DNA of 64,000 bases from Prevotella sp. P6B1. Lineage in GTDB: Bacteria; Bacteroidota; Bacteroidia; Bacteroidales; Bacteroidaceae. Where the stretch lies: assembly GCF_000702825.1 (NCBI RefSeq), contig NZ_JNKF01000012.1, forward strand, positions 124,001 through 188,000, read 5' to 3'. The translations under genes and the position numbers were made by a program. Below, piece after piece: positions 16,410 through 24,913 of this stretch (position 1 is the first letter of the stretch; each line of letters starts with the position of its first letter). The notes under the pieces are model-generated. The model did no database searches. It worked only from the letters and a program-made list of their open reading frames with translations, and was not told the origin of the DNA.

Positions 16410-17483
16410 TCATAGTTTGATATATATTCTCTTTCGATAAAGCAGATAACCAATCAGGAAATTGAGCATCACAAAGTAAACAGCATAAGCCAGCGAAGCC
16501 CACTTCAAAGCAGGAATCACAGCATGCATGCCGTTATAGACCGTTTCCGAAACGCCGATATTTCCCAACAAAATAGCCAGCAGCTCGCTCGACACATAAA
16601 GCGCCAACGCATTCACACCGAACACATGGAAGAAGGTGGTCCAACCGCTCTTCTTCTGTATGTCTATCACATACATCAGCAGGGCCTGCAGCAGCGAAGC
16701 CAAACCGCACGTCATGAGCACGTAGCTGGGGCTCCAGATACGCTTATTCAAAGGCAGACCGTAGCTGAGCAGATAGCCGCCTATCACACAGATGGCTCCT
16801 ACCACAAAGAGGGCTATCACCTTCTGTTCAACCGTTTCACGTTTGCGGATCAGCATACCACAATAGAAGCCTAACAGCACATGGGCTACTGATGAGATGG
16901 TGCCTACCAACCCCTCAGGATCAACCGGACTTTTATGATAGATATGCTCGTAGCCAAACAACTTCAAGTCGGCTTGCGCCAAGAAATTCACGTCAGCATC
17001 CTCGGCATAGCCGTTGCCCAGAATCAGGATGGCGGTATAGATGGCCAACAAGCCTGCAATCACTGGCAGGGTGTACTTGTGGTTACAGAACAGTGCAAAC
17101 AGCGATACGATGCCATAGCACAAGGCAATACGCTGCATGACAGCCCAGATACGCAGATGTCCGAAACACAACAGGTCGCCCTCGATAGCATGATCAAACC
17201 AGTTGATGAACAAACCGATGACGAAAAGCAAAACGGTACGCTTGATGATGCGACGGATGACTGGCGACGTAGGTTTGAAATCAGACTTCACTAACGAGAG
17301 ATAGCATGAGATTCCCATGATAAACAGGAAGAACGGGAATACCAGATCGCAGGGAGTCATGCCGTTCCACTTGGAATGTCGCAGCATCTCGAACGATTCA
17401 CCCCAACCGTTGTTTACCAGTATCATGCCTGCTACGGTGATACCACGCAGGATATCGAGACTCAATAATCGCTTACTTTCCAT
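16410..17483 (-). CDS. DUF5009/HGSNAT-like membrane acyltransferase
   Basis: A polytopic membrane protein of 357 residues with about ten hydrophobic segments. The opening KRLLSLDILRGITVAGMILVNN is the hallmark of the heparan-alpha-glucosaminide N-acetyltransferase (NagX/YeiB-like, DUF5009) family, which moves an acetyl group across the membrane onto terminal glucosamine. I place the start at ATG 17483, but ATG 17504 (adding MVNVQWS) is equally open; both lie in or beside a heptamer array. The reading frame overlaps the end of the glucosaminidase gene. Pairing with that enzyme strongly suggests a joint role on GlcN/GlcNAc-capped glycans. Confidence 0.85.
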   Translation of the reverse strand: MESKRLLSLDILRGITVAGMILVNNGWGESFEMLRHSKWNGMTPCDLVFPFFLFIMGISCYLSLVKSDFKPTSPVIRRIIKRTVLLFVIGLFINWFDHAIEGDLLCFGHLRIWAVMQRIALCYGIVSLFALFCNHKYTLPVIAGLLAIYTAILILGNGYAEDADVNFLAQADLKLFGYEHIYHKSPVDPEGLVGTISSVAHVLLGFYCGMLIRKRETVEQKVIALFVVGAICVIGGYLLSYGLPLNKRIWSPSYVLMTCGLASLLQALLMYVIDIQKKSGWTTFFHVFGVNALALYVSSELLAILLGNIGVSETVYNGMHAVIPALKWASLAYAVYFVMLNFLIGYLLYRKRIYIKL

Positions 17484-19743
17484 TGACCATTGAACATTGA
17501 CCATTGAACATAAAATCCATCACCTCCTTGGCTACATCTACGGGTGAGCCTTCGGGGATAGCAGAGTATGGAGTCTGGTCGAGTGTCCAGGGCTCCTCCA
17601 TAGCGTAGTAATCCAGCTTTACCTCCTGTGGCAGAGCCATCGCAAAGAGCTCTGCAGCTGTCTTGGTGGCATTCGGACCACCACCCAACAGCTCTGGCTG
17701 GGGTGCTGTCTGAGCCTTCATCTGTTCAGCAAGGGCATCAAAATAGGCCTTCCAACGCACATAATAGAAATCCTTCAGCAGCCCCTGCCACTCCTTATGC
17801 GCATAATCGCGCAGACCACCCGTATCAGCACAATAACGGTTGCCCCAGGTGGTAATCTGTACACGGGCATTCCACTCATAGAGTTTCTTCTCGTCAGCCG
17901 TAGTACCAGCATTCAGCGCATCCTGTGTCCAGCGTCCTACACGGAACTCGGTACGTGTGCCCAACAGCTGGTCCTGCAGCAACAGCATCTGGAGGAAACG
18001 CTTGGCCTCCTTGTCAAACTGTTTCCTACTGAACGCCTTATAGTCGGCAATCGTCTTCTGATACTGGATACGTGCCTGATCGGCCAGAGCCTGACGGGTG
18101 ATATCCACCAGATCGTACTCGAAGTTATTATTGCCACGATATCGGTTGGCCACGCTGTTCATGAGTTTAGCAGCCCGTTTGGTGTCAGCGGGGTCGTAAT
18201 AGTTTTTCATCTTCGACCAGCTCGATGCCTGGAAGTTGTTCAACGAAGGCCGTCCGCAGAAGATGCTCTCGTGAGGGCCCTGCTGGTTGTTACCTGCCGG
18301 ACAATTATAGATACTCTTCACCAGCACCAGCCAGGCCTTTTCCAGGGTTTTATCCTCTACCCCATAACGGGCTTTCACATAGTTCTTGATCCACGCCTCC
18401 TTCGTAAACTTCTCAGCACGCCAAGGCAGTTCACTCATCAGTTCGAACATCACGGGATTGTTCTCCGAGCCTTCCATGGTAAAGCCGATGCCCTTGAGCT
18501 TGGAACTTTGAGCTTGGAACTTTGAACTTTGCAGCATATAGAAGTTGTCGAGCAACTGGTCCATACGTCCGTGCAGACCTACATTGGCGCCGAAGTTCTC
18601 CAACAAACAGAACAGCCACTGATGCTGCTTATAGCCCTGCTCACGCTTCCAGATGCTGGGGATACCGAACATAGGACGGCACTCTGAGAAGAGGTCGAGC
18701 ACCAGCAGATCGCCCGTCTTCATACCATCCACCATGGCCTCGCGTGGGTTCTCTGTCCATCCCTGAATCACCCACACTGCCTTGGGATTAACACGCTTCA
18801 TCGCCTGCATCATAGCCTCACCGGCCTTGGCATAATCGATATTGGGATCATCGTTACTCTCGTGGAAAGGATCCATCGAATAGTAGTCGGCTCTACCGAA
18901 CAACTTAGTCAGCTCATTATAATATAAGGTAGCGATTTCTGAGAATCGCGCATCAGTAGGCAACAGGTTGGCAGGACGCTGGAAACCATTCCACAGACCA
19001 GCATCGGCTACATTCAGACCGAGACGTTGCTTGGCATCATGGGGTACCATGCCGCAATAACCAGGCAATACGGGATGCATGCCCAGTTGTTTCATACGTG
19101 CCAGAATCTGCTTCTGTAGTTTTTCCTGACGGGCATACCAGGATGTGGGTAGCGGACCGCCCCACCCTTCGAGGTTGTTCATCTCCCACCAGGCCAGGAA
19201 CGCTGGGCCGGCGATAAACTCGCCCACCTCTTTCTCACTATAGCCTAACTTCAGCAGCATATTACGCCATACGCACTCCTCACCCACGATAGCCAGTGGC
19301 AGGTTGACACCATGCAGCGCCATCCAGTCGATCTCTTTCTCCCAGCGCTTCCAATCCCAGAAAGCCATGGAGTAAGAGAAGGTACAGTAGTTAAAGTCGT
19401 AACGCAGTGTCAGATCAGTCTCATGGCGCTCTTTCTTAGTGACAGCCGGCATCACTGCTGGCAACTTCGCCTGCATCTGATTCCAGGAGAGGTGGATGCC
19501 CGCATAGTATTTCAGATACCAGTTCAGACCCGAGGCGATGTTCACCCACGAGTTACCGCGGATCACCACTTTCTTACCAGCCTGATCGAGTTCAAAAAAG
19601 TCCTTGTCGCTCTTCACCAGCTGGGTTTTAAACTTGGCCGAGCCGCCTTTATCAATACGCTCAATCAGTTCATCCACAGGATTCGCATACAGCTGCACTG
19701 ACAACAGAATACCAATAATAGTTAGTAGTTTTCTCATGATCAT
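17473..19743 (-). CDS. Alpha-N-acetylglucosaminidase (GH89)
   Basis: A 756-residue exported hydrolase that removes terminal alpha-linked GlcNAc. The signal peptide ends near residue 21 (LLSVQLYA). Family blocks include WDWKRWEKEIDWMALHGVNL, GEECVWRNML, YSMDPFHESNDD (probable acid/base glutamate) and GIGFTMEGSENNPVMFELM (probable nucleophile glutamate), by comparison with human NAGLU as I recall it. Two oddities come from 7-bp repeats: an insertion at about residues 405-416 (QSSKFQAQSSKLK) immediately before the nucleophile block, and a C-terminal tail FNGQCSMVNGK encoded by another array. The ATG overlaps the cca stop (ATGA). Confidence 0.93.
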   Translation of the reverse strand: MIMRKLLTIIGILLSVQLYANPVDELIERIDKGGSAKFKTQLVKSDKDFFELDQAGKKVVIRGNSWVNIASGLNWYLKYYAGIHLSWNQMQAKLPAVMPAVTKKERHETDLTLRYDFNYCTFSYSMAFWDWKRWEKEIDWMALHGVNLPLAIVGEECVWRNMLLKLGYSEKEVGEFIAGPAFLAWWEMNNLEGWGGPLPTSWYARQEKLQKQILARMKQLGMHPVLPGYCGMVPHDAKQRLGLNVADAGLWNGFQRPANLLPTDARFSEIATLYYNELTKLFGRADYYSMDPFHESNDDPNIDYAKAGEAMMQAMKRVNPKAVWVIQGWTENPREAMVDGMKTGDLLVLDLFSECRPMFGIPSIWKREQGYKQHQWLFCLLENFGANVGLHGRMDQLLDNFYMLQSSKFQAQSSKLKGIGFTMEGSENNPVMFELMSELPWRAEKFTKEAWIKNYVKARYGVEDKTLEKAWLVLVKSIYNCPAGNNQQGPHESIFCGRPSLNNFQASSWSKMKNYYDPADTKRAAKLMNSVANRYRGNNNFEYDLVDITRQALADQARIQYQKTIADYKAFSRKQFDKEAKRFLQMLLLQDQLLGTRTEFRVGRWTQDALNAGTTADEKKLYEWNARVQITTWGNRYCADTGGLRDYAHKEWQGLLKDFYYVRWKAYFDALAEQMKAQTAPQPELLGGGPNATKTAAELFAMALPQEVKLDYYAMEEPWTLDQTPYSAIPEGSPVDVAKEVMDFMFNGQCSMVNGK
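17481..17508. repeat. Coding heptamer array at the NAGLU/acyltransferase overlap
   Basis: Four 7-bp units CATTGAC, CATTGAA, CATTGAC, CATTGAA. On the coding sense they read TTCAATG/GTCAATG and are translated in two frames: the C-terminal tail of the glucosaminidase and, if the longer start is used, the N terminus of the acyltransferase. Each unit contains an ATG. Confidence 0.88.
18494..18528. repeat. Heptamer array inside the glucosaminidase coding sequence
   Basis: Five 7-bp units TTGAGCT, TGGAACT, TTGAGCT, TGGAACT, TTGAACT on the plus strand, translated on the minus strand as part of QSSKFQAQSSKLK. It lies in-frame just before a catalytic motif and does not break the gene. Confidence 0.88.
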
Positions 19744-21176
19744 ATCAGTTTCATTTGTTTTGCTTTTTCCATAAGGAGGGCCATGAGGGGTTCGCGTTCG
19801 TTCTCCACCTTATTATCCAACACGGCATCCTTGAGGTATTGCTTCAAGGTACCCACCTCACGACTGGGCGTCAGGTGGAACAACTCCATGATCTCATTAC
19901 CATCAATCACAGGCTGCAGCAATCGTACATAGTCCTTCTCTTTCAGATCGGCCAGTTTCTCGCGTACCATACGGAAGTTCTCCAGGAACAGCTTTTTGCG
20001 TACCTCATTCTTCGACGTGATGTCGGCCTCACAGAGAATCATCAGATCCTCGATATCCTCACCAGCATCGTTCAGCAATCGACGTACAGCTGAATCGGTC
20101 ACAATATCATCGGCAATAACAATAGGTCGCATGTGCATCTCCACCAGCTTCTGCACATACTTCATCTTCATATCCATCGGCAACATGAGTCGACGGAACA
20201 GTTGTGGCACCATCTTGGCACCAATCAGATTATGATTATGGAAGGTCCAGCCAATGGCAGGATCCCAACGTTTCGACTTGGTCTTACCCACATCGTGCAG
20301 GATAGCCGCCCAGCGCAGCCACAGGTTATCAGAATGACTGGCCACATTATCGAGCACCTCTAACGTATGATAGAAGTTGTTCTTATGCGCCCGACCGTTT
20401 CTCTGCTCCACGATGTCGAGTGCCGCCAACTCAGGCAGAATGAGCTGCAACAAGCCACAACGCTGCAGATCCACAAAGCCTCGTGATGGTGTCGGCGACA
20501 GGATAATCTTATTGAGTTCGTCTTTGATGCGCTCGCCACTCACAATCTTGATTCTGTCGGCCATACGCTCCAAAGCCACAAACGTATCTTCTTCAATCTG
20601 GAATTTCAGCTGTGTTGCAAATCGGATGCAACGCATCATGCGCAACGGGTCGTCAGAGAATGTGATGCCCGGCTCCAAAGGGGTTGCAATGATACCATCC
20701 TCCAGATCGGCCAAGCCATTGAAGGGATCGACCAACTCACCAAAACGCTCCTTATTCAGGCAGATAGCCATGGCATTGATGGTGAAGTCGCGACGGTTCT
20801 GATCATCCTCCAGCGAACCGTTCTCCACAATGGGCTTGCGCGAGTCGTGACTGTAGCTCTCCTTACGGGCACCTACGAATTCCACTTCATATTCCACCCC
20901 TTTCTGACGGAACTTCACCTGGGCAGTACCAAAATTACGGAACACGGAAAGATGTGCTTTTCTGCCCACCATGCGCTTCAGCTCTTCGGCCACCTGGATA
21001 CCACTACCCACAACAACCACATCAATATCATTCGAGGGACGTTCCAGGAAGATATCCCTGACGTAGCCACCAACCACATAGCACTCCTGCCCCAAATGGT
21101 CTGCAGCCTCACTGATCTGGTGAAAAACCTCTTGATTTAATATCTCTGCTAATTCCTCGTCGCTATATAGTTTCAT
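19740..21176 (-). CDS. cca: CCA-adding tRNA nucleotidyltransferase with HD domain
   Basis: A cytoplasmic class II nucleotidyltransferase that builds or repairs the tRNA 3' CCA end, or a poly(A) polymerase relative; the two are hard to separate by sequence. The catalytic block is YVVGGYVRDIFL then DIDVVVVG near residues 34-58, followed by the RDFTINAMAICL motif and RMMRCIRFATQL. A C-terminal HD domain is present (WAAILHDVGKTKS), as in Bacteroidetes homologues. I start at ATG 21176 (478 residues), because the -7 element at 21200-21208 lies inside the longer frame that begins at 21239. It leads the cca-NAGLU-acyltransferase operon, through an ATGA overlap. Confidence 0.92.
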   Translation of the reverse strand: MKLYSDEELAEILNQEVFHQISEAADHLGQECYVVGGYVRDIFLERPSNDIDVVVVGSGIQVAEELKRMVGRKAHLSVFRNFGTAQVKFRQKGVEYEVEFVGARKESYSHDSRKPIVENGSLEDDQNRRDFTINAMAICLNKERFGELVDPFNGLADLEDGIIATPLEPGITFSDDPLRMMRCIRFATQLKFQIEEDTFVALERMADRIKIVSGERIKDELNKIILSPTPSRGFVDLQRCGLLQLILPELAALDIVEQRNGRAHKNNFYHTLEVLDNVASHSDNLWLRWAAILHDVGKTKSKRWDPAIGWTFHNHNLIGAKMVPQLFRRLMLPMDMKMKYVQKLVEMHMRPIVIADDIVTDSAVRRLLNDAGEDIEDLMILCEADITSKNEVRKKLFLENFRMVREKLADLKEKDYVRLLQPVIDGNEIMELFHLTPSREVGTLKQYLKDAVLDNKVENEREPLMALLMEKAKQMKLI

Positions 21177-21199
21177 CCTCAATACTTCTCTTTTAGGGT

Positions 21200-21208
21200 G
21201 CAAAGATA
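21200..21208 (-). promoter_or_regulatory. -7 element of the cca-NAGLU operon
   Basis: TATCTTTGC on the minus strand, 23 bases ahead of the ATG at 21176. Confidence 0.75.
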
Positions 21209-21292
21209 GCATTTTTTCTGCATTTTTAGGCTTTATCACGCAATTTATGTTGAAATATGCGACATATTTTTGGTTTTTTCAGAAATAACTAC

Positions 21293-21301
21293 TATTTTTG
21301 C
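21293..21301 (+). promoter_or_regulatory. -7 element of the AGCS symporter gene
   Basis: TATTTTTGC, 20 bases ahead of the ATG at 21322, with a TTTTTGG run about 20 bases further upstream as a possible -33 box. It is divergent from the cca promoter. Confidence 0.7.
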
Positions 21302-21321
21302 ATGCAGATTTTTAAGAAAGT

Positions 21322-22686
21322 ATGGAACCTATCAACGACTTCTTCGCGCTGTTAAGCTCATTCCTTTGGGGATGGCCGATGATTATCCTACTGCTTGGTA
21401 CGCATGTATTCCTGACCTTTCGTCTACGAATACCACAACGAAAACTGTTGACGGGCATACGACTGAGTATCAAGAAGGATGCCATGGCCGAAGGCGAAGT
21501 GAGCCAGTTCGGCGCACTCGCCACTGCATTAGCAGCCACCATTGGCACAGGAAACATTGTTGGTGTGGCAACAGCTGTAGCACTGGGTGGTCCTGGTGCC
21601 GTACTGTGGTGCTGGCTGACAGGTATCTTTGGTATGTCGACCAAATATGCAGAAGGATTGTTAGCGGTGAAATACCGTGTAAAAACAGACGACGGCAAGA
21701 TGGTTGGTGGTCCGATGTACGCATTGGAACGTGGTCTGAACATGAAATGGCTGGGTATCCTCTTCGCTATCTTTACCGCCTTGGCCTCATTTGGCATCGG
21801 CTGTACAGTACAGGCCAATTCCATCGCTCTGCTGGCAAACGAGACATTCGGTGTACCCACATGGATTATTGGTCTCTTTGTCTGCATACTGACAGCCTTA
21901 GTCATCCTGGGCGGTGTGAAGGCAATAGCCAAGGTGTGCACCATACTCGTGCCCTTTATGGCTGCGCTCTATGTCATAGGCTGCATCGTTATCCTGTGTA
22001 TCAACGGCAGTTATGTATGGCCTGCCATCCAACTGATTGTAGATTCCGCTTTCAACCCATCGGCTGCCGGCGGCGGCTTTGTGGGAGCTACTGTGATGAT
22101 GGCAGCACGCTATGGTATTGCCCGTGGACTGTTCAGCAACGAGAGTGGCATGGGTAGCGCACCGATTGTGGCCGCTGCTGCCCAGACACGCAACCCGGTC
22201 CGTCAGGCGTTAGTATCGAGTACAGGCACATTCTGGGACACTGTCATCATCTGTGCACTGACAGGGCTGGTACTGGTAAGCAGCATTCTGGCATACCCTG
22301 ACATCACCTACGACGACGGTGCAGCCCTGACCAAGGTAGCCTTCTCGAAGATTCCCTATGTAGGCGCTCCGTTGTTATCATTCGGCATTCTGACCTTCGC
22401 CTTCAGCACCATCATCGGATGGAGCTACTACGGTGAGAGTGCCGTCAACTATCTGGAAGGTCATCGCACCAACAAGTTCTATCGCATTCTGTTCATCGTG
22501 TCACTCTTTTTCGGATCGATCATCAATCTCGACATCATCTGGAACATAGCCGACTGTATGAATGCCCTGATGGCCATTCCCAACCTGATAGCCCTCTTGC
22601 TCCTCTCGGGTGTAGCGGCATCAGAGACCAGGAAATATCTATGGGACGGACGCTTGGACGAGGTCAGCGAAGACCTCGACGCATAG
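21322..22686 (+). CDS. Sodium:alanine symporter (AGCS family)
   Basis: A 454-residue inner-membrane transporter for alanine or glycine driven by sodium. About ten or eleven hydrophobic segments are visible. Family blocks include GALATALAATIGTGNIVGVATA near residue 65, GGPGAVLWCWLTGIFGMSTKYAEGLLAVKYR near residue 90, and GLFSNESGMGSAPIVAAAAQT near residue 265, all characteristic of AGCS proteins. It is 42 bases upstream of the GH5 gene and probably in the same transcript, although the two functions do not obviously connect. Confidence 0.94.
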   Translation: MEPINDFFALLSSFLWGWPMIILLLGTHVFLTFRLRIPQRKLLTGIRLSIKKDAMAEGEVSQFGALATALAATIGTGNIVGVATAVALGGPGAVLWCWLTGIFGMSTKYAEGLLAVKYRVKTDDGKMVGGPMYALERGLNMKWLGILFAIFTALASFGIGCTVQANSIALLANETFGVPTWIIGLFVCILTALVILGGVKAIAKVCTILVPFMAALYVIGCIVILCINGSYVWPAIQLIVDSAFNPSAAGGGFVGATVMMAARYGIARGLFSNESGMGSAPIVAAAAQTRNPVRQALVSSTGTFWDTVIICALTGLVLVSSILAYPDITYDDGAALTKVAFSKIPYVGAPLLSFGILTFAFSTIIGWSYYGESAVNYLEGHRTNKFYRILFIVSLFFGSIINLDIIWNIADCMNALMAIPNLIALLLLSGVAASETRKYLWDGRLDEVSEDLDA

Positions 22687-22728
22687 TACCAACAAAGCAT
22701 ATGGATAGCTAACAAAAATGATAACGGT

Positions 22729-23901
22729 ATGAAAAAGAACGTATTGGTTTTAGCCGTTTTTTTTACGGCAATGCTGGCAGCGACGTCATGCAGTAACAAA
22801 AGTCAGAGTCAGAAACAGGAAGAGACTCAAGCCGGACAGGTGAACAATTTCCGCATCAAGCGCGGTACAAACGTCAGCCACTGGCTGAGTCAGTCGGAAC
22901 AGCGTGGCGAAGCACGTCGCCTGCACATTCAGGAAGACGATTTTGCCCGTCTGGAGGAGTTAGGCTTCGACTTTGTCCGTATTCCCATTGATGAAGTACA
23001 GTTCTGGGACGAGAAAGGCAAGAAACTGCCCGAAGCCTGGGGCTTACTGAACAACGCCCTCAACTGGGCTCAGCAGCATCACCTGCGCGCCATCGTCGAT
23101 CTGCACATCATCCGTTCACATTATTTCAATGCCGTGAACGAAGGCGGCTCTTCGACCAACACCCTGTTTACTTCAGAGAAAGCCCAGGATGACCTGATCA
23201 ACCTGTGGCGCCAGCTGTCGGAAGACTTAAAGGACCGTAGTTGCGATTCTGTGGCCTATGAGTTCATGAACGAGCCTGTAGCACCAGAGCACGAGCAGTG
23301 GAACCAGCTGGTAGCCAAGGTACACAAGGCACTCCGTGAACTGGAGCCTCAGCGTACATTGGTGATTGGTTCGAACATGTGGCAGGGACATGAGACCATG
23401 AAATACCTGAAAGTTCCCGAGGGCGACAAGAATATCATCCTCTCGTTCCATTACTACAACCCAATGATATTGACCCACTATGGTGCATGGTGGACACCAT
23501 TAGGCAAGTATAAGGGCAAGGTGAACTACCCTGGCGTACTGGTATCGAAGGAAGACTATGAGGCAGCTCCTGCCGACATCAAAGACCAGCTGAAACCCTA
23601 TACTGAGGAGATCTGGGACATCAAAAAGATTCGCGAACAGTTCAAGGATGCCATTGAGGCTGCCCAGAAGTACGATCTGCAGCTGTTCTGCGGTGAATGG
23701 GGTGTGTACGAGCCCGTGGATCGTGAACTGGCTTACAACTGGACACGCGATATGCTGACCGTATTCGACGAATTCAATATTGCCTGGACCACCTGGTGTT
23801 ATGATGCCGACTTCGGTTTCTGGGACCAGCAGCGTCACACCTTCAAGGACCGTCCATTGGTTGAGTTGCTGATGAGTGGCAAAAAATTAGGAGAAAAGTG
23901 A
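22729..23901 (+). CDS. GH5-family glycoside hydrolase lipoprotein
   Basis: A 390-residue lipoprotein; the leader ends LAATSC with the acylated cysteine at residue 21. The GH5 TIM barrel is recognisable: RGTNVSHWLSQ, FDFVRIPIDEVQFW, AIVDLHII, then YEFMNEPVAPEHEQWN with the acid/base glutamate near residue 184, ILSFHYYNPM, and FCGEWGVYEP with the nucleophile glutamate near residue 322. It probably cleaves beta-1,4-linked glucan or mannan at the cell surface or in the periplasm; the substrate cannot be set by eye. A heptamer array follows its stop. Confidence 0.92.
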   Translation: MKKNVLVLAVFFTAMLAATSCSNKSQSQKQEETQAGQVNNFRIKRGTNVSHWLSQSEQRGEARRLHIQEDDFARLEELGFDFVRIPIDEVQFWDEKGKKLPEAWGLLNNALNWAQQHHLRAIVDLHIIRSHYFNAVNEGGSSTNTLFTSEKAQDDLINLWRQLSEDLKDRSCDSVAYEFMNEPVAPEHEQWNQLVAKVHKALRELEPQRTLVIGSNMWQGHETMKYLKVPEGDKNIILSFHYYNPMILTHYGAWWTPLGKYKGKVNYPGVLVSKEDYEAAPADIKDQLKPYTEEIWDIKKIREQFKDAIEAAQKYDLQLFCGEWGVYEPVDRELAYNWTRDMLTVFDEFNIAWTTWCYDADFGFWDQQRHTFKDRPLVELLMSGKKLGEK

Positions 23902-23905
23902 TTAT

Positions 23906-23926
23906 AATTGAGAATTGATAATTGAT
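23906..23926. repeat. Heptamer array between GH5 gene and small lipoprotein
   Basis: Three 7-bp units AATTGAG, AATTGAT, AATTGAT, then AATTAAATTGAAA. The TTG used as the probable start of the next gene (23934) lies in the decayed end of the array. Confidence 0.75.
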
Positions 23927-23933
23927 AATTAAA

Positions 23934-24290
23934 TTGAAAAAGATTGCATTGGCCGTATTTACGGCATTACTGATAACAGCTTGCGGCGAGACGAAAACCC
24001 GAAAGGAAATCAATCGCCGCAAGGCTGCTTTGGTTGAGAAACAGGAAACCGAGTTGAAAAAAGCGCAGGATGAGTTATGGCGTACCGACAGTCTGTTACA
24101 GATTGCCAACAAAGAGTTAGAAACCATGACGCAAGAGGTAGAAGCGCACAAGAAGGAACTGAAAGCCACACCCGAGGAGCTGACAGCACTCACCAGGCTG
24201 CGTGTGAAGCGTGACAGCATTCAGACGCAATACGAGGCATTAGGTCTGAAAATAAGGTACATACACAAGAAACAGAGTGAAAATAAGTGA
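23934..24290 (+). CDS. Small coiled-coil lipoprotein, unknown function
   Basis: A 118-residue lipoprotein. The leader MKKIALAVFTALLITAC places the acylated cysteine at residue 17. The rest is highly charged and helical (KKAQDELWRTDSLLQIANKE, then EVEAHKKELKATPEE), consistent with a coiled coil. The start is TTG at 23934, the position where the family-like MKKIAL leader demands a Met; the TTG seems to be part of the decaying AATTGAA repeat. No domain is recognised. It overlaps nothing and is followed by an independent promoter. Confidence 0.75.
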   Translation: MKKIALAVFTALLITACGETKTRKEINRRKAALVEKQETELKKAQDELWRTDSLLQIANKELETMTQEVEAHKKELKATPEELTALTRLRVKRDSIQTQYEALGLKIRYIHKKQSENK

Positions 24291-24330
24291 ATTTTTCACG
24301 ATTCACCATCCGTTATTCACTAAAAATTGC

Positions 24331-24339
24331 TACCTTTGC
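24331..24339 (+). promoter_or_regulatory. -7 element of the DUF1599-folE operon
   Basis: TACCTTTGC, seven bases ahead of the ATG at 24347. It decides against the longer frame that begins at 24287. Confidence 0.78.
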
Positions 24340-24346
24340 AGCCGAT

Positions 24347-24913
24347 ATGATTCAATTTGACAAGACAAACGTTCAGTTTGAGCAGGCTTTAGCAGAGTGC
24401 AGAGCCCTGTTCGAGAAGAAGCTTCACGACTATAAGGCATCGTGGCGCATTCTGCGCCCCACGGCATTGACCGACCAGCTGTTTATCAAGGCCAAGCGCA
24501 TCCGTTCACTGGAGATCAAGAAAGAGTCTCTGGTGGGCGAAGGTATCCGTCCCGAGTTTATTGCCTTGATCAACTACGGCATCGTAGGTCTCATCCAGTT
24601 AGCCAAGGGGTTTGCCGACACTGTTGATATTAACAATGCCGAGGCGATGGCCCTTTATGACAAGCATGCCCAAGAGGCACTGGAGCTGATGAAGCGTAAG
24701 AACCACGACTACGACGAGGCGTGGCGCGGGATGAGGGTCAGCAGCTATACCGACCTGATTCTGACAAAGATTGAACGCATCAAGGAGATCGAGAACCTGC
24801 AGGGCGAGACACTCGTCAGCGAGGGTATCGACGCCAACTATATGGACATTATCAACTACGCGGTCTTTGGAGTAATTAAATTATCGGAGGAGGACGACAA
24901 CGCCACAGCATGA
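24347..24913 (+). CDS. DUF1599 protein with an internal duplication
   Basis: A 188-residue cytoplasmic protein with two copies of the same unit: KLHDYKASWRILRPTALTDQ near residue 26 and KNHDYDEAWRGMRVSSYTDL near residue 120, each followed by K(A/I)xRIxxxE and an (E)GI...INY segment (INYGIVGLIQL and INYAVFGVIKL). This is the DUF1599 family, also named nucleotide-modification-associated domain 1. Its role here is not known; in Bacteroidales it precedes the DoxX-like gene and tpiA. The start follows the -7 element at 24331. The stop overlaps the next ATG. Confidence 0.88.
   Translation: MIQFDKTNVQFEQALAECRALFEKKLHDYKASWRILRPTALTDQLFIKAKRIRSLEIKKESLVGEGIRPEFIALINYGIVGLIQLAKGFADTVDINNAEAMALYDKHAQEALELMKRKNHDYDEAWRGMRVSSYTDLILTKIERIKEIENLQGETLVSEGIDANYMDIINYAVFGVIKLSEEDDNATA

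Noticed and set aside
2724-18528. Heptamer arrays as CRISPR or IS ends
   Set aside because: Units are 7 bp without spacers, no transposase gene is nearby, and no target duplication is visible.
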